Assembly: GCA_037976565.1 (NCBI GenBank)
Contig: CP137666.1
Location: forward strand, 54,029,271 to 54,093,270
Reading direction: 5' to 3'
DNA length: 64,000 nucleotides
Source: Mesocentrotus franciscanus
Lineage: Eukaryota > Echinodermata > Echinoidea > Camarodonta > Strongylocentrotidae
Part shown: positions 23,801 through 31,856 of the stretch, piece after piece
Numbering within the stretch: the first letter of the stretch is position 1
Layout: each line of letters opens with the position of its first letter
The notes under the pieces: model-generated
Seen by the model: only the letters and a program-made list of their open reading frames with translations
The model's database searches: none
What the model was told of the DNA's origin: nothing
Program-made: the position numbers and the translations under genes

Positions 23801-26378
23801 GAACTAGTAACCCCAAAGAATAAGTGTAGGTATTCTGAAATACGAGATGAATTCCTGCCTTTTGATGTACAATAAATCTTATGAACACGTACAAGAGATA
23901 TATACATGAAGATTTATTGGCATGAATGCCTTTTAGCATGACATGGGCGCAGCCATTTTCTTGAAAATGTGACGTACCAGGCGAAGTAGTACATGTATCA
24001 TGCACCAAGCTTTAATTGGAAAGAATTTTTGATTAAAAAACAAAACCTTTACTTTTCAATGAGGGAAAATCATAGCCGAGAAGGTAAAAATTACATTTGG
24101 TGAAAAATATATAATAGGGTAACAATTGTAACTCATTTATTTAAAAATACTAAAATATAGCGGTTGACAAATCTATTTCATTTATGCGAAACCTTCACCC
24201 CAGAACAGCACCAACTTATTTTTACAATTTGCGTTCTGGCAATTGGAGTACAAAGGATAATAGCAGGTGAATGAAATGCTTCAACACCACAAACACCTGG
24301 GAAGGAAGCATCCATAAATTTGAATATATTTAGTTGATAAACGACACCGCATAGTACGTCATGCAATCAAGAAAATGGCGATGCCCATGTGTTGTTGAGA
24401 AACTATACTTTATTCTTGCTTTATGCCTTTCTCATACACTTTGGTGGGGAATCTTGTAGATTGATGGGCAAGAATGCAATAAATCTCTCAGAAGTTCAGA
24501 ACAACTAAAGTTATTCTTTGGGGTTAATTCTCCTTTAAGAACCTGATACATGTTCACAACCTTGCCTTACATCATCACAATTGTGTCCATGCCAAGACCA
24601 TTGCCAAGTATGGCCTCAGACATAATTATGGCTTGAGTAGTTCAAGACGAAGATGCACATTGAAGAATGTAAGATGGCATCCAAATGCTCTACTATATGC
24701 ATATGTACATTGTCTACGTTGTTATTATATGCAGTACATGTATGACCTCCATGCACTGCATCACAAATTTGACTTGTTATGTACATGTGCTGTAGATACA
24801 TGTAGCATTAAAAATAATGTGGGCTTTTATTCATTAACAATTACAAACGATGAATCATGGTGACTAACTGACTATACAGGGCTAAGGGGTACATCCCTAG
24901 AATGAATTATCTTTTATAGAAAAGACTTTGGTTTTTCTTTGTTTCCTAAATCTGTCTGCTTGGCAAATGCACAACAGCAATTATGATAATCCTTGAAACA
25001 TTCACAAATTTATTTCCTTAGTTATTTTAACTCTGTACTGGTTCTTGCAATTAGATTGGATCCATGTGGCACATCTTCAAAATATGAATACCGGTATGTG
25101 ATGATATGAAAAGCTATGTGTAGATCTACATCTGTTTGTTGCTCATTACTTGAGAAGCCTTTTGCCACTGACATACGAAACATGCACAACATCATTTAGT
25201 TGGCTCTGACAGATGTATGTGCCATGCAAACAGCAGACGGAAAATCATGTAAACAGACATCAGGCTACCACAGTGACATCAGACTACCACAGTTCATCAT
25301 GCTCTACAAAGTTAATGTCATCACATACTCGCACACAGACGTGACAAGCATGAAGGAATGTGGTAATATGAAACCTACATCACAAGCACGTGATCTGGGT
25401 TAACTAACTCGCATGCTGCTGTGTCTTACAAACTAGTAAACTACCCCAGGTAGAGCCTCATAACAATAAATACAGGATTGATATACAAGCATGTGAAGTG
25501 ATTGTGTACACCTGTATGTGTACTGTGTAGTTTGTGTACATGTCATGTATGTCACAAAATAGTGATATGTTGCAATTGTTGTATCTTTATCTGTTAATAT
25601 AAATTTTGAATGTACATAATGCCTATAACTTTCACTTACTTAGCATACATTATGCCATTTTTCTTGAAACTTCAGGGATGTTATTATTCACATTCTCAGA
25701 CAACTAGATACAATATATATATATTTAGGCAATTCAAGTTTTTGATTGCCGTGTTAAAATGTTACATAGTGCCCCAAGGGAGTCACTCTCATACACAAGT
25801 GCTACCCACCCGTGTCCATCAACCTCTGAAATGGACCCTAATGGCGTATTGCACTTTTTCTGCAATGAACCCTTTTTTTTTAAACGTCGCAACCTGTGAA
25901 TCTGAAAAGGTGCATTTTTTTTTGTGTGTGCGATCAGTGCTTGAAAAACACCCCTTATTAAGAAAACGTTGAAACCTGTGAACCTGAAAATGTACTTTTT
26001 TTTGTTTTTGTGCAATCAGTGCTCCAAAAACATCCCTTTTTATGAAAACGTTGAAACCTGTAAACCTAAAAAGGTACTTTTTGTGTGTGTGCGATCAGTG
26101 CTTGAAAAACATCCCTTTTTAAGGAAAACGTCGACGATGCCGTACAGCTGTAAAAGACACCCTTTCGACGCCTTTTCTGGACGCGGGTGCGTAGCCAGTC
26201 ATGTTGGGAGTGACCCCCCTGGGCATAGTGTCTTTTAAAATGCTACCGGTAATTCAATCCCAAATATTAATGATTACTGGCAGAAACTTTTCATAATAGT
26301 ACGTTATCACTTTAAATGACTGTAATGGAAGAAAAAAATCAAACTTACCTGTATCTTCCACTGCTGCGGACTCGCCAT
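2829..26378 (-). CDS. CSDE1: CSDE1/UNR cold-shock-domain RNA-binding protein, 22 coding exons
   Basis: The spliced product resembles vertebrate CSDE1 (UNR), a cytoplasmic single-strand RNA-binding protein that controls mRNA translation and decay. Coding exons in transcript order: 26349-26378, 22986-23107, 22289-22337, 21601-21697, 20669-20829, 18541-18588, 18257-18349, 17256-17353, 16482-16608, 15891-15977, 15183-15355, 14491-14665, 13744-13839, 13242-13286, 12405-12530, 11732-11872, 11025-11196, 5412-5538, 4971-5073, 4257-4443, 3344-3503, 2829-2961. Phases agree at every junction once three one-base losses are allowed for, giving 850 codons (human about 800). The product starts [10 protein letters not shown] and ends EYGFKIER. 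Five canonical cold-shock domains are visible: SSYGFLQ..LFFHYS (about 57-125), ESFGFIE..IFFHYS (250-320), DGFGFIK..MFFHFS (420-480), a frameshifted ENFGFIES..IFFHFS (592-655) and GQYGFLD..LFFHMS (747-806). Non-canonical CSD-like segments lie between them. Identity is near certain; whether this copy is intact is not. Confidence 0.93.
3344..3503 (-). CDS. CSDE1: CSDE1 exon with one-base loss in cold-shock domain 5
   Basis: The exon starts [20 protein letters not shown], then the frame breaks near 3431-3434. A GGG run on the coding strand needs one more G to give [20 protein letters not shown]. Without it a stop codon follows within nine codons. The length is 160 bp where 161 is required for the join to the last exon (2829-2961). 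Donor GTGAGT and acceptor CATTCAG are both good. Confidence 0.85.
4257..4443 (-). CDS. CSDE1: CSDE1 exon with one-base loss between CSD-like region and CSD5
   Basis: The exon opens in frame as [20 protein letters not shown] and continues through [11 protein letters not shown]. The last part must be read one base later as [20 protein letters not shown] to join exon 3344-3503 correctly. The loss falls near 4311-4320. The length is 187 bp where 188 fits the phase. The equivalent stretch in vertebrate CSDE1 is the linker leading into the final cold-shock domain. Confidence 0.8.
5650..5935. other. GC-rich island of unknown nature inside CSDE1 intron
   Basis: About 280 bp of very high GC content and many CpGs sit in otherwise AT-rich intron. 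Both strands are open (105 aa minus, 88 aa plus), but neither translation resembles a family I know, and the openness is expected from the composition. It could be a fragment of rDNA spacer, a CpG-rich regulatory island or part of a mobile element. No rRNA core motif was recognised. Confidence 0.5.
5951..6180. repeat. Diverged direct duplication, ~130-bp period
   Basis: Two copies begin with ACAATCCACT at 5951 and 6081. Each continues through a variable GTAGCA...ACAxGCGCAAC stretch to GGGCCTxxCCGTGTTAGG and CATCTTGCT. Divergence is substantial, so the duplication is old. Confidence 0.6.
6794..6906. repeat. Inverted repeat, perfect 17-bp arms
   Basis: AGCTAAAACTATTCGCA at 6794-6810 is the exact reverse complement of 6890-6906. 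The ~80-bp loop is GC-rich. It may be the ends of a small MITE or a fold-back hairpin. Confidence 0.7.
7190..8375. repeat. Satellite-like array, unit ~104-113 bp, interrupted by a transposon
   Basis: The unit contains ATGAAACGTCAAAGCTTC, GTGGAAACTGAATTCAG, GATTAAGAGTCGAGAACGG and CGAATCGTCTTCTTTCTC. ATGAAACGTC starts at 7287, 7400, 7504 and 7616, with a later copy at about 7860 and a final partial near 8360. A hAT-like element interrupts the array at 7703, and one array unit is embedded inside the duplicated left half of that element. Confidence 0.85.
7703..8328. mobile_element. Non-autonomous hAT-like element with duplicated left half
   Basis: The left end CAGTGGCGGATCCAG and right end CTGGATCCGCCCCTG are inverted repeats (14/15). 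They are flanked by the perfect 8-bp direct repeat CAACCAAT at 7695-7702 and 8329-8336, the duplication length typical of hAT transposons. A second left end starts at 7946, preceded by a mutated target copy (CAAACAAT at 7938-7945). The structure is therefore a partial copy 7703-~7859, one satellite unit, and a full-length copy 7946-8328 (383 bp). No transposase is present. Confidence 0.8.
8989..9016 (+). mobile_element. Candidate Helitron 3' terminus
   Basis: CCCGTGGA-TTT-TCCACGGG forms a perfect 8-bp GC-rich hairpin at 8989-9007. Five bases later comes CTAG at 9013-9016, followed by T. A hairpin just ahead of CTRR at an A/T insertion site is the Helitron 3' signature. The 5' end was not located. 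Confidence 0.45.
9020..9122. repeat. Near-perfect palindrome (hairpin MITE)
   Basis: The arms 9023-9039 and 9101-9117 match perfectly (17 bp). Inner arms around GTTCAATAGTGCGAATATT also pair, leaving a loop of about 9 bases near CAACTCATG. It lies directly beside the candidate Helitron end. Confidence 0.75.
9382..10657 (-). mobile_element. Helentron/HINE-like element with DR1-bearing minisatellite, copy 1
   Basis: Read on the minus strand, the element opens with a hairpin (ATGCCTCCGCTAC...GTAGCCGGAGGCAT), then ACGT/GGAC-rich short repeats. Next come seven ~150-bp tandem units (plus-strand unit starts near 9549, 9690, 9840, 9989, 10139, 10290, 10441). It ends with GCCTCCGC-type subterminal inverted repeats, the palindrome ACTGCGCGCAGT and, 12 bases later, CTAG before a T run. 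Subterminal inverted repeats, a central tandem array and a 3' hairpin with CTAG are the hallmarks of DINE-1/HINE-type rolling-circle elements. No Rep/helicase is encoded, so it is non-autonomous. It sits in the largest CSDE1 intron. The short open frames in it are only translated minisatellite. Confidence 0.7.
11025..11196 (-). CDS. CSDE1: CSDE1 exon with one-base loss in cold-shock domain 4
   Basis: The exon reads [19 protein letters not shown] onwards to [10 protein letters not shown] and then leaves frame. Shifting by one base at about 11073 (TTTGATTC where TTTGGATTC is expected on the coding strand) restores [16 protein letters not shown], the RNP-like core of the domain. The exon is 172 bp, whereas 173 is needed to meet the phase of the next exon at 5412-5538. 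As written, the reading frame is broken in a conserved aromatic RNA-binding patch. Confidence 0.85.
12102..12179. repeat. Short inverted-repeat element, GAGAGCCAGAAGG family, copy A
   Basis: The left arm CTGCTGAGAACCAGAAGG and the right arm (reverse complement CTGTTGAGAGCCAGAAGG) face each other across about 40 bp. Related copies are at 22096-22170, 49763-49841 and, as one arm, 50971-51000. Confidence 0.6.
13944..14047. mobile_element. GGGCCCTGTTTCATAA-type MITE
   Basis: TGTTTCATAAGCTACTG at 13944 and, inverted, the sequence ending TTTATGAAACAGGGCCC at about 14047 form imperfect terminal inverted repeats around about 100 bp. The GGGCCC-plus-TTTCATAA end resembles a MITE type common in marine deuterostomes. 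Confidence 0.55.
17482..18057. mobile_element. Non-autonomous hAT-like element (576 bp)
   Basis: Ends TAAGGCTGCGACGAG and, inverted, TAGGGCTGTGCATAAC are flanked by the perfect 8-bp duplication GTTCGACT (17474-17481 and 18058-18065). The interior has repeated GAGTACTCG motifs near both ends and A-rich filler. It lies in CSDE1 intron between exons 17256-17353 and 18257-18349. The 166-aa open frame overlapping it shows no transposase features. Confidence 0.8.
19606..20562 (-). mobile_element. Helentron/HINE-like element with DR1-bearing minisatellite, copy 2
   Basis: Same architecture and near-identical ends as the copy at 9382-10657: CTAG then GATGGAACTTCAACTG at the low-coordinate end and the GCCTC...GTAGCGGAGGCAT hairpin at the other. 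There are five units here (starts near 19773, 19916, 20064, 20205, 20349; spacing 141-148 bp). The high-coordinate edge is about 107 bp from the donor side of CSDE1 exon 20669-20829. Flanks differ from copy 1, so this is an independent insertion. Confidence 0.7.
20800..21015 (-). repeat. Tandem duplication of a CSDE1 exon start and its acceptor
   Basis: The first ~30 bases of exon 20669-20829 with its acceptor (plus strand GGTCACTGATCATCTCAAAC then TCTACAGGGTCT) recur at 20884 and again, more diverged, at 20981. The offset of the first duplicate is exactly 84 bp. Its reading frame ([11 protein letters not shown]) is open through to the genuine exon. Confidence 0.75.
22096..22170. repeat. Short inverted-repeat element, GAGAGCCAGAAGG family, copy B
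   Basis: The left arm TGTCTGTTAATAGCCAAAGGGT faces the right arm, whose reverse complement is TTCGTTGAGAGCCAGAAAGG. Size and arm sequence match the copy at 12102-12179. Confidence 0.55.
23136..23230. repeat. 25-bp tandem repeat, ~3.8 copies
   Basis: The unit ATATCATAAAGAGGGCAGAA plus CCAAC starts at 23136, 23161, 23186 and 23211 and is almost identical between copies, so the array is young. It lies just upstream of the acceptor for CSDE1 exon 22986-23107. Confidence 0.9.
23793..24538. mobile_element. MITE with TTAA ends (746 bp)
   Basis: TTAAAGGAGAACTAGTAACC followed by CCAAAGAATAA faces its inverted copy TTATTCTTTGGGGTTAATTC ending TCCTTTAA. The outer TTAA on each side fits a TTAA target duplication (piggyBac- or Kolobok-type). 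No transposase. Located in the CSDE1 intron before exon 22986-23107. Confidence 0.75.
25771..26226. repeat. Mobile-element-like block with four ~82-bp tandem units
   Basis: Units containing AACGTTGAAACCTGTGAACC, a T-run, GTGTGCGATCAGTGCTTGAA and ACATCCC start at 25882, 25965, 26047 and (truncated) 26127. The block is bounded by imperfect inverted ends: GCCCCAAGGGAGTCACTCTC at 25771, and the reverse complement of GGGAGTGACCCCCCTGGGC at the other side. Short open frames across it are repeat translation only. Confidence 0.55.
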
Positions 26379-26667
26379 TTTGTAAAATCCTTGTTTCTGA
26401 CAAACTCTATCTGAAATTGATATGACTTTAGTTGAACAGTGGAGTTGTAAGGTCTCTTAAACGGTAAAGTGGAAAGTCAAGTTGGTATTTCAATAAGTCT
26501 TCAGTTGGCAAAGTGCTGTTTTTCTAAAGTTCAAGTGTAACGTTAGTTGACTTGACTTGCAGATCTTAGTATTCAAGGTGCTGTGTTGAGCTGGGTTGAG
26601 GTGACGGATAGAAAGACTTTTCAGCAAGTATTGCATCTCATGGGGTAGCTTGAATGAAGATAGGGAA
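26349..26667 (-). other. CSDE1: CSDE1 second exon: 5'UTR and start codon
   Basis: The acceptor after a long pyrimidine tract (reverse strand TTCTTCTTTTGACAG) at 26668-26669 and the donor GTAAGT at 26343-26348 define this exon. The ATG at 26376-26378 opens [10 protein letters not shown], in phase with exon 22986-23107. Sequence between the acceptor and the ATG is non-coding 5'UTR. Confidence 0.7.
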
Positions 26668-26818
26668 CTGTCAAAAGAAGAAAAAAGAGAAGAGTCTCAT
26701 CATCATGAGTTCATAGAAAATCCAGGACAAAATGATATACATATATGACTGGGTATGCGTACATTTAATTAATGACAGCAGTATTTTAAATTGAACAAGT
26801 AATCAAGTATTACATTGC

Positions 26819-27070
26819 AAAAACACTGACCTCTTACGAGAGTTTGGTATGTTAGTTCTGCCTGAAATGCAAATACACGCGGTGTACACACACAAAAAAG
26901 TGTGTTCCCGTTGCCAATTTGATACATACTTTTTGATAATAGCGGTTAGTTTAGCTATTATCGTAAAGTAAGTATCAAATTTGCAACACAAAAACCGTTT
27001 TTTTCATGTACACTGCATGTATTTGCATTTCAGGCAGAACCATGCGAACTCCGTAAGAGACCAGTGTTTA
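26819..27070. repeat. Palindromic fold-back element (252 bp)
   Basis: The two halves are inverted copies. AAACACTGACCTCTTACGAG at the left pairs with the reverse complement of the right end (TAAACACTGGTCTCTTACGG). TTCTGCCTGAAATGCAAATA and GATACATACTTT also have inverted partners. The centre is near the TAGCGGTTAGTTTAGCTATTA segment. A transcript across it would form a long hairpin. Confidence 0.75.
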
Positions 27071-27686
27071 GAAATGTAAATCGCATTTTAGGTTGTTAGC
27101 TCATTATCATAACGAACACATGAGGGAAGGTAAGCAAATCGCTATCACTCCTGTATCAAATCTTCACATTTTTGGTGCAATTCTTGACTGATTTGAAAGT
27201 GCTTTTGATGAGAAGAAAGAAGAGTCCACTAGCGAACTCTAAAGCCAGTGTGCACGGTTCGTCGAGTACGGGAAGGGGCGATTACGAATGCATATTAGGG
27301 TTTTGTTTACATATCGCTCTTCACGCAGGGGTACGGATGCCAATTAAGGCTAGGTGATATCAATATCATATAGTTATGACCACCCACGAGGGCAGGTTTT
27401 GCGATACAGTTTGTGTGTAATTGCTGATCTCAACGCCCAATTTTTTCAAGAAAACGGGCAGATTAGCTGAAAATAAGTCGCTATATTTTGATGTTTTACA
27501 ATGATTTTCGATATTATTTTGATGGTAGGTGAAAATTGGATCTATTTTCTTTCCAATCATATTTTTAAAAATATCTGGATAAAGCCAAGGAAAACAGAGG
27601 AGAAAGTTTTTCACAGGATTTCTGCAAAAATCGCTAGTATTCCCCCCTCTTGACACTTATGCGATCCGTAAGGGTACCGTCTGTGT

Positions 27687-28094
27687 TAGACCGAAAATTT
27701 CTGTCTCTTTCGTTCATTAGCCTCTGATTTGGGTAGGGTCGGCTCCTCTCTTTAGAGACAGAAGCCGACCATAGGCGCTCCTGTTCAATTTCGACAAAGA
27801 AAACCAGGGAAAAAAAGACCCTTAAACGCATCATACAGTCAATCTGGTAAGTGGAACCGATGTATAATAGCCTAGATCTGGCCTATACCTAATTTTCAAA
27901 AATAAATGCATCAGATATGAATCCGCTAAAGTGACATTTTAGTCCAAAAGTTTGGCCGGAATTTGGTGCCCAGATCTGGAACACCGAGATTGCACAGGAG
28001 CACCTATGGTCGGCTTCTGTCTCTAGTAAAGAGAGGAACCGACCCTACCCAAATCAGAGGCTAACGAACGAAAGAGACAGAAATTTTTGGTCTA
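27687..28094. mobile_element. Mutator-like MITE, copy 1 (408 bp, ~95-bp TIRs)
   Basis: Long inverted ends start TAGACCGAAAATTTCTGTCT / TAGACCAAAAATTTCTGTCT and continue through TTTCGTT, AGCCTCTGATTTGGGTAGGG and the CAGAAGCCGACCATAGG segment. Flanks CGTCTGTGT (27678-27686) and CGTCCGTGT (28095-28103) match 8/9. A second member with a perfect 9-bp duplication is at 55793-56200. Nine-base duplications with long TIRs point to the Mutator superfamily. Confidence 0.75.
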
Positions 28095-28139
28095 CGTCCG
28101 TGTATGACTCCGACTCCGACTACTACTAACTATGGGGAA

Positions 28140-28200
28140 GGTTGACATATGTCAGTTTTATTTAAGAATTCCCCATATCAGACGGTTATTTCTGTCAACC
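28140..28200. mobile_element. 61-bp inverted-terminus mini-element, copy 1
   Basis: Begins GGTTGACATATGTCAG and ends CTGTCAACC (inverted ends GGTTGACA/TGTCAACC), with AGACGGTTATT near the right end. A close copy is at 56657-56718. Confidence 0.6.
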
Positions 28201-28257
28201 CATGGCCAATTAAGCCAACACAGTCACACTAACTCACAGGCAGTCATCAGCAATCAG

Positions 28258-28968
28258 TAGGGACTTTTCGATTTGCACGTTTACTAGTGGACTGCGACGT
28301 ATGCGGTAACTATTGAAGCAGTGCGCATGCGCATCGACGAGCTCATCGTTCGTAGCAGAATTCTCGAACGCGTTCGCCCTTGTTTTGCCGTCGTTCGCAA
28401 ACTGTGACGGTACATGTTCGTAAGCAATCTTTTGTAGGCACGAAACATCACATCGAAGTCACAAAATGGACCCAATTGACCTAATTCTAGAACCGGAGAG
28501 TGGTGGAAGCGTGAATTCTCTTAAATTAACACATTTTCGTGTCTTTAATTTCCCTTAAATCAAAATTGTTGCAGAATAATTCATAAAATGAACACATTTT
28601 ATTTATGCATCGCCAATCTGTTGCAGCATAATTTTCGAGATCAGTCCCATGCACCGAATTTGGTGTGTTGGATCTTTAGCTTTTCGATCGAATTTCGCAC
28701 TCACTAAGCAGAATAATTCATAAAATGAACACATTTTATTTATGCATCGCTAATCTGTTGCAGCATAATTTTTTAGAACAGTCCATGCACCGAATTTGGT
28801 GTTGGATCTTTAGCTATTCGATCGAATTTCGCTCACTAAGCAAGCGTCGTAGTTGTGTAAAATCGAAAAGGTAACGAACAACAGTCAACGTGCCTCGTCA
28901 AACCTGCTTAAAAATGACCGCATACGTCGCAGTTCGCTTATGAACGTGCAAATCGAAAAGTCCCTATT
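28258..28968. mobile_element. TIR element with internal tandem duplication
   Basis: Terminal inverted repeats of about 49 bp: TAGGGACTTTTCGATTTGCA at the left, matched inverted by the segment ending TGCAAATCGAAAAGTCCCTA near 28966. CTGCGACGTATGCGGT is shared further in. A TA target is possible. Inside, a ~137-bp unit containing AACACATTTTATTTATGCAT and TTCGATCGAATTTCGC is tandemly duplicated (about 28572-28850). No transposase frame. It lies in the first CSDE1 intron. Confidence 0.7.
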
Positions 28969-29246
28969 ACTGAGTCATTCTCACCATCCAGTCCACATTG
29001 CAAGCTCTCATTCATTCATTCATTCATTAGGCCTACTGACACTGTCTGAATTGAAGGCCGAGCAACTGTGCCGTCGATCAACTCTTTGTTCGAGGGGGGA
29101 ATAAAACATCATAAATTGACGAATGATTGATTACATATGAGATTTTGAGATCATATCAATAGCTTCGACATAAAAATCACTCAAAATGCGATTTGTGAAG
29201 TAAAACAGATATTTTACAAATAGTAAGAAGATATAGAAATTCTCAC

Positions 29247-29345
29247 CTCAACACCGCACAACAGCACTTCTGCCCTCCGCCATAATTTCACAAGCAACTT
29301 TTTATAGCACGCGCGCGCGGCCTGAACCAATTGCGCTGCGCGCGC
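29247..29345 (-). promoter_or_regulatory. CSDE1: CSDE1 core promoter and first non-coding exon
   Basis: On the minus strand an inverted CCAAT (29327-29331), two GCGCGCGC tracts and TATAAAAA (29299-29306) precede a short exon ending in a consensus donor at 29241-29246. This is the only CpG-dense, TATA-containing block between the CSDE1 start exon and the divergent SLC5 gene, hence the assignment. The TSS itself is inferred. Confidence 0.6.
29248..29283 (-). CDS. Possible 11-codon upstream ORF of CSDE1
   Basis: MAEGRSAVVRC followed by TGA fits entirely within the presumed first exon, ending two bases before its last base; the donor (GTGAGA) starts at 29246. It matters only if transcription starts far enough upstream. 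A TSS 25-30 bases from the TATA-like box would fall in or just after its ATG, so it may not be in the mature mRNA. Confidence 0.25.
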   Translation of the reverse strand: MAEGRSAVVRC

Positions 29346-29739
29346 GCTAGTTGTCCTAAGTTGGAAAAAGAAAAATAAGAAAAAGAAAAAAGGAACCTAG
29401 ACTGAGCAAGAAACAGAAATCAGAAACACATTTTATTACATTTGATTTAGCTGGAAAAAGCACAAAACGAAATAAATTAAAGCAAACAGACCATCAACTA
29501 AAATAGATCTAGACCCTCAAAATAATAATAATGAATAATAAATAAACAAAAACAAAAACCTTACTGAAACAGTGAAAGGAAGCATTTTTTTTCGAGGGAG
29601 GGTGTTGGTTGGGCTGCATAATATGATGGTATAATGTAGTTGATGTGGGTTGGGTTGGGGTCAGTGTTCTGACATAATTATTTGAGCAACAAGGCCGATT
29701 GTCTAATTTAGTGTCATTTTCAGATCTTTTGAATATGAA

Positions 29740-30255
<516 letters not shown>

Positions 30256-31856
30256 ATTTGTGAAATATAATATAGATATGATTTGTATAGGCCTAATACA
30301 AAATGGCCTGAGAAGAGAAGTCTAGACATGAACTATTGAAAAAACATATACACGCCGCTATATCATAGTAACTATCACGACCATAATTTCGTGGCACACC
30401 AATCACGTTTACAAGGTTAAAGGGGTCATGTTTACGACTGCAACTTGACCTGTCCATTTAACCCTCCAAGATTGTGACACAGATCTCTAGAGAAGGAGGT
30501 GGAGGTTTAAGGGTCACTTATCACTCCCTTCATTGTCAATCGAAACAGTGGGGAAGGGGACTTTTGCCCCTCGATACTACTTGTCAAAGCTCTAATTTCC
30601 CCCACGCATTCAACATCAACCCCCCCCCCTCCGAATTTACTGTCTCCAATATCATTCCTTTACCTCATCAGCTCCCCCATCCGTTTAAAAACTCGCGGTC
30701 GCTATATAAACTGATCGAGAGTTGATTTGCAATTAAGAGTCATCATCAGCATGATTGTAATTATGGAAGATGCACGTTTTACGTCACGCAAAATATAAAG
30801 CTCTCATGCATGCATGTACACCATGCACCCCAACAAACAATAACAACAGAAGTATAAACAAAAAAAACAAGGGAATGAAAAACTTCACGAAAACCTTCAC
30901 ACTAAACATGTACTTATTATTTATTGGTATAGTACGTCCCCCGTGGATTATCGATATCTTGTTATTGTATCGCTAAGTTCACTCATAATTGGCAAAGCAC
31001 ACTGAGGGCCGGGGGCATAATATAGGCCTATATAGATACATTCAAATGAAATGACGATTGACTACATGTACCCCTTTCCTCTGCAACCCCACCCCTTGAC
31101 CCTATATAGCAGAAGAGCGACCTGACCTAGCTTCCACCTCCTTCCGATCCTTCAACAGCCGCGCTCACCAAGTCCAGAATCTGGCCGATTTTTTTTGTGT
31201 GTGTGGATAATCTCCACCACGCAATAATCTCCCCGGCCCCCTTCTTGCTGAAAGCCGAAGATGACGTGACCCCCCAATTTCGACGCCGAGTGAAACAAAT
31301 CTTAGGCTGGGCCACTGACTCTATAACACTATAGAGTTCAGTGGGGTGGGCGTATATACGAGTTCGTTGATAGCCCAATCTTCGGCGACTTGCCGACTTG
31401 GCAAACTATAAATTTGATTTGACTGAATAGTTCAAGCCGATGGCAATCCACAGCTATATAGCTTGTGTTAATTTTTTTTTGGACTGGCATGCATGGACAT
31501 GACTGTAATACGATGTTAACGCCGGGTGTCGGTTGCGCCACTTTGAGATTCAAAGGGCAATTTTGTCCGTGCATTTGTACGAGGATTTGTAATATTGCTT
31601 CTTCAATACCACGAAAAAGCGGGATCCTGACAATTTTTACCAAGCTATATCATAGTCGTTCGTAGTGGAAATACACCATATCGTATCCAAAGCAAGTATG
31701 TGAACTGAGTCTTTGTGGAACGGAATTTGATGTTCGATACCTGAAGTGCAAGTACTGTATTAATGGTTCTTACATAGAATTTCTACCGCGACTCACTTTC
31801 CACTGTACTTTAGAAAACAGCCATTGTATCAGATTTATTTTTAAATAAACATAAAC

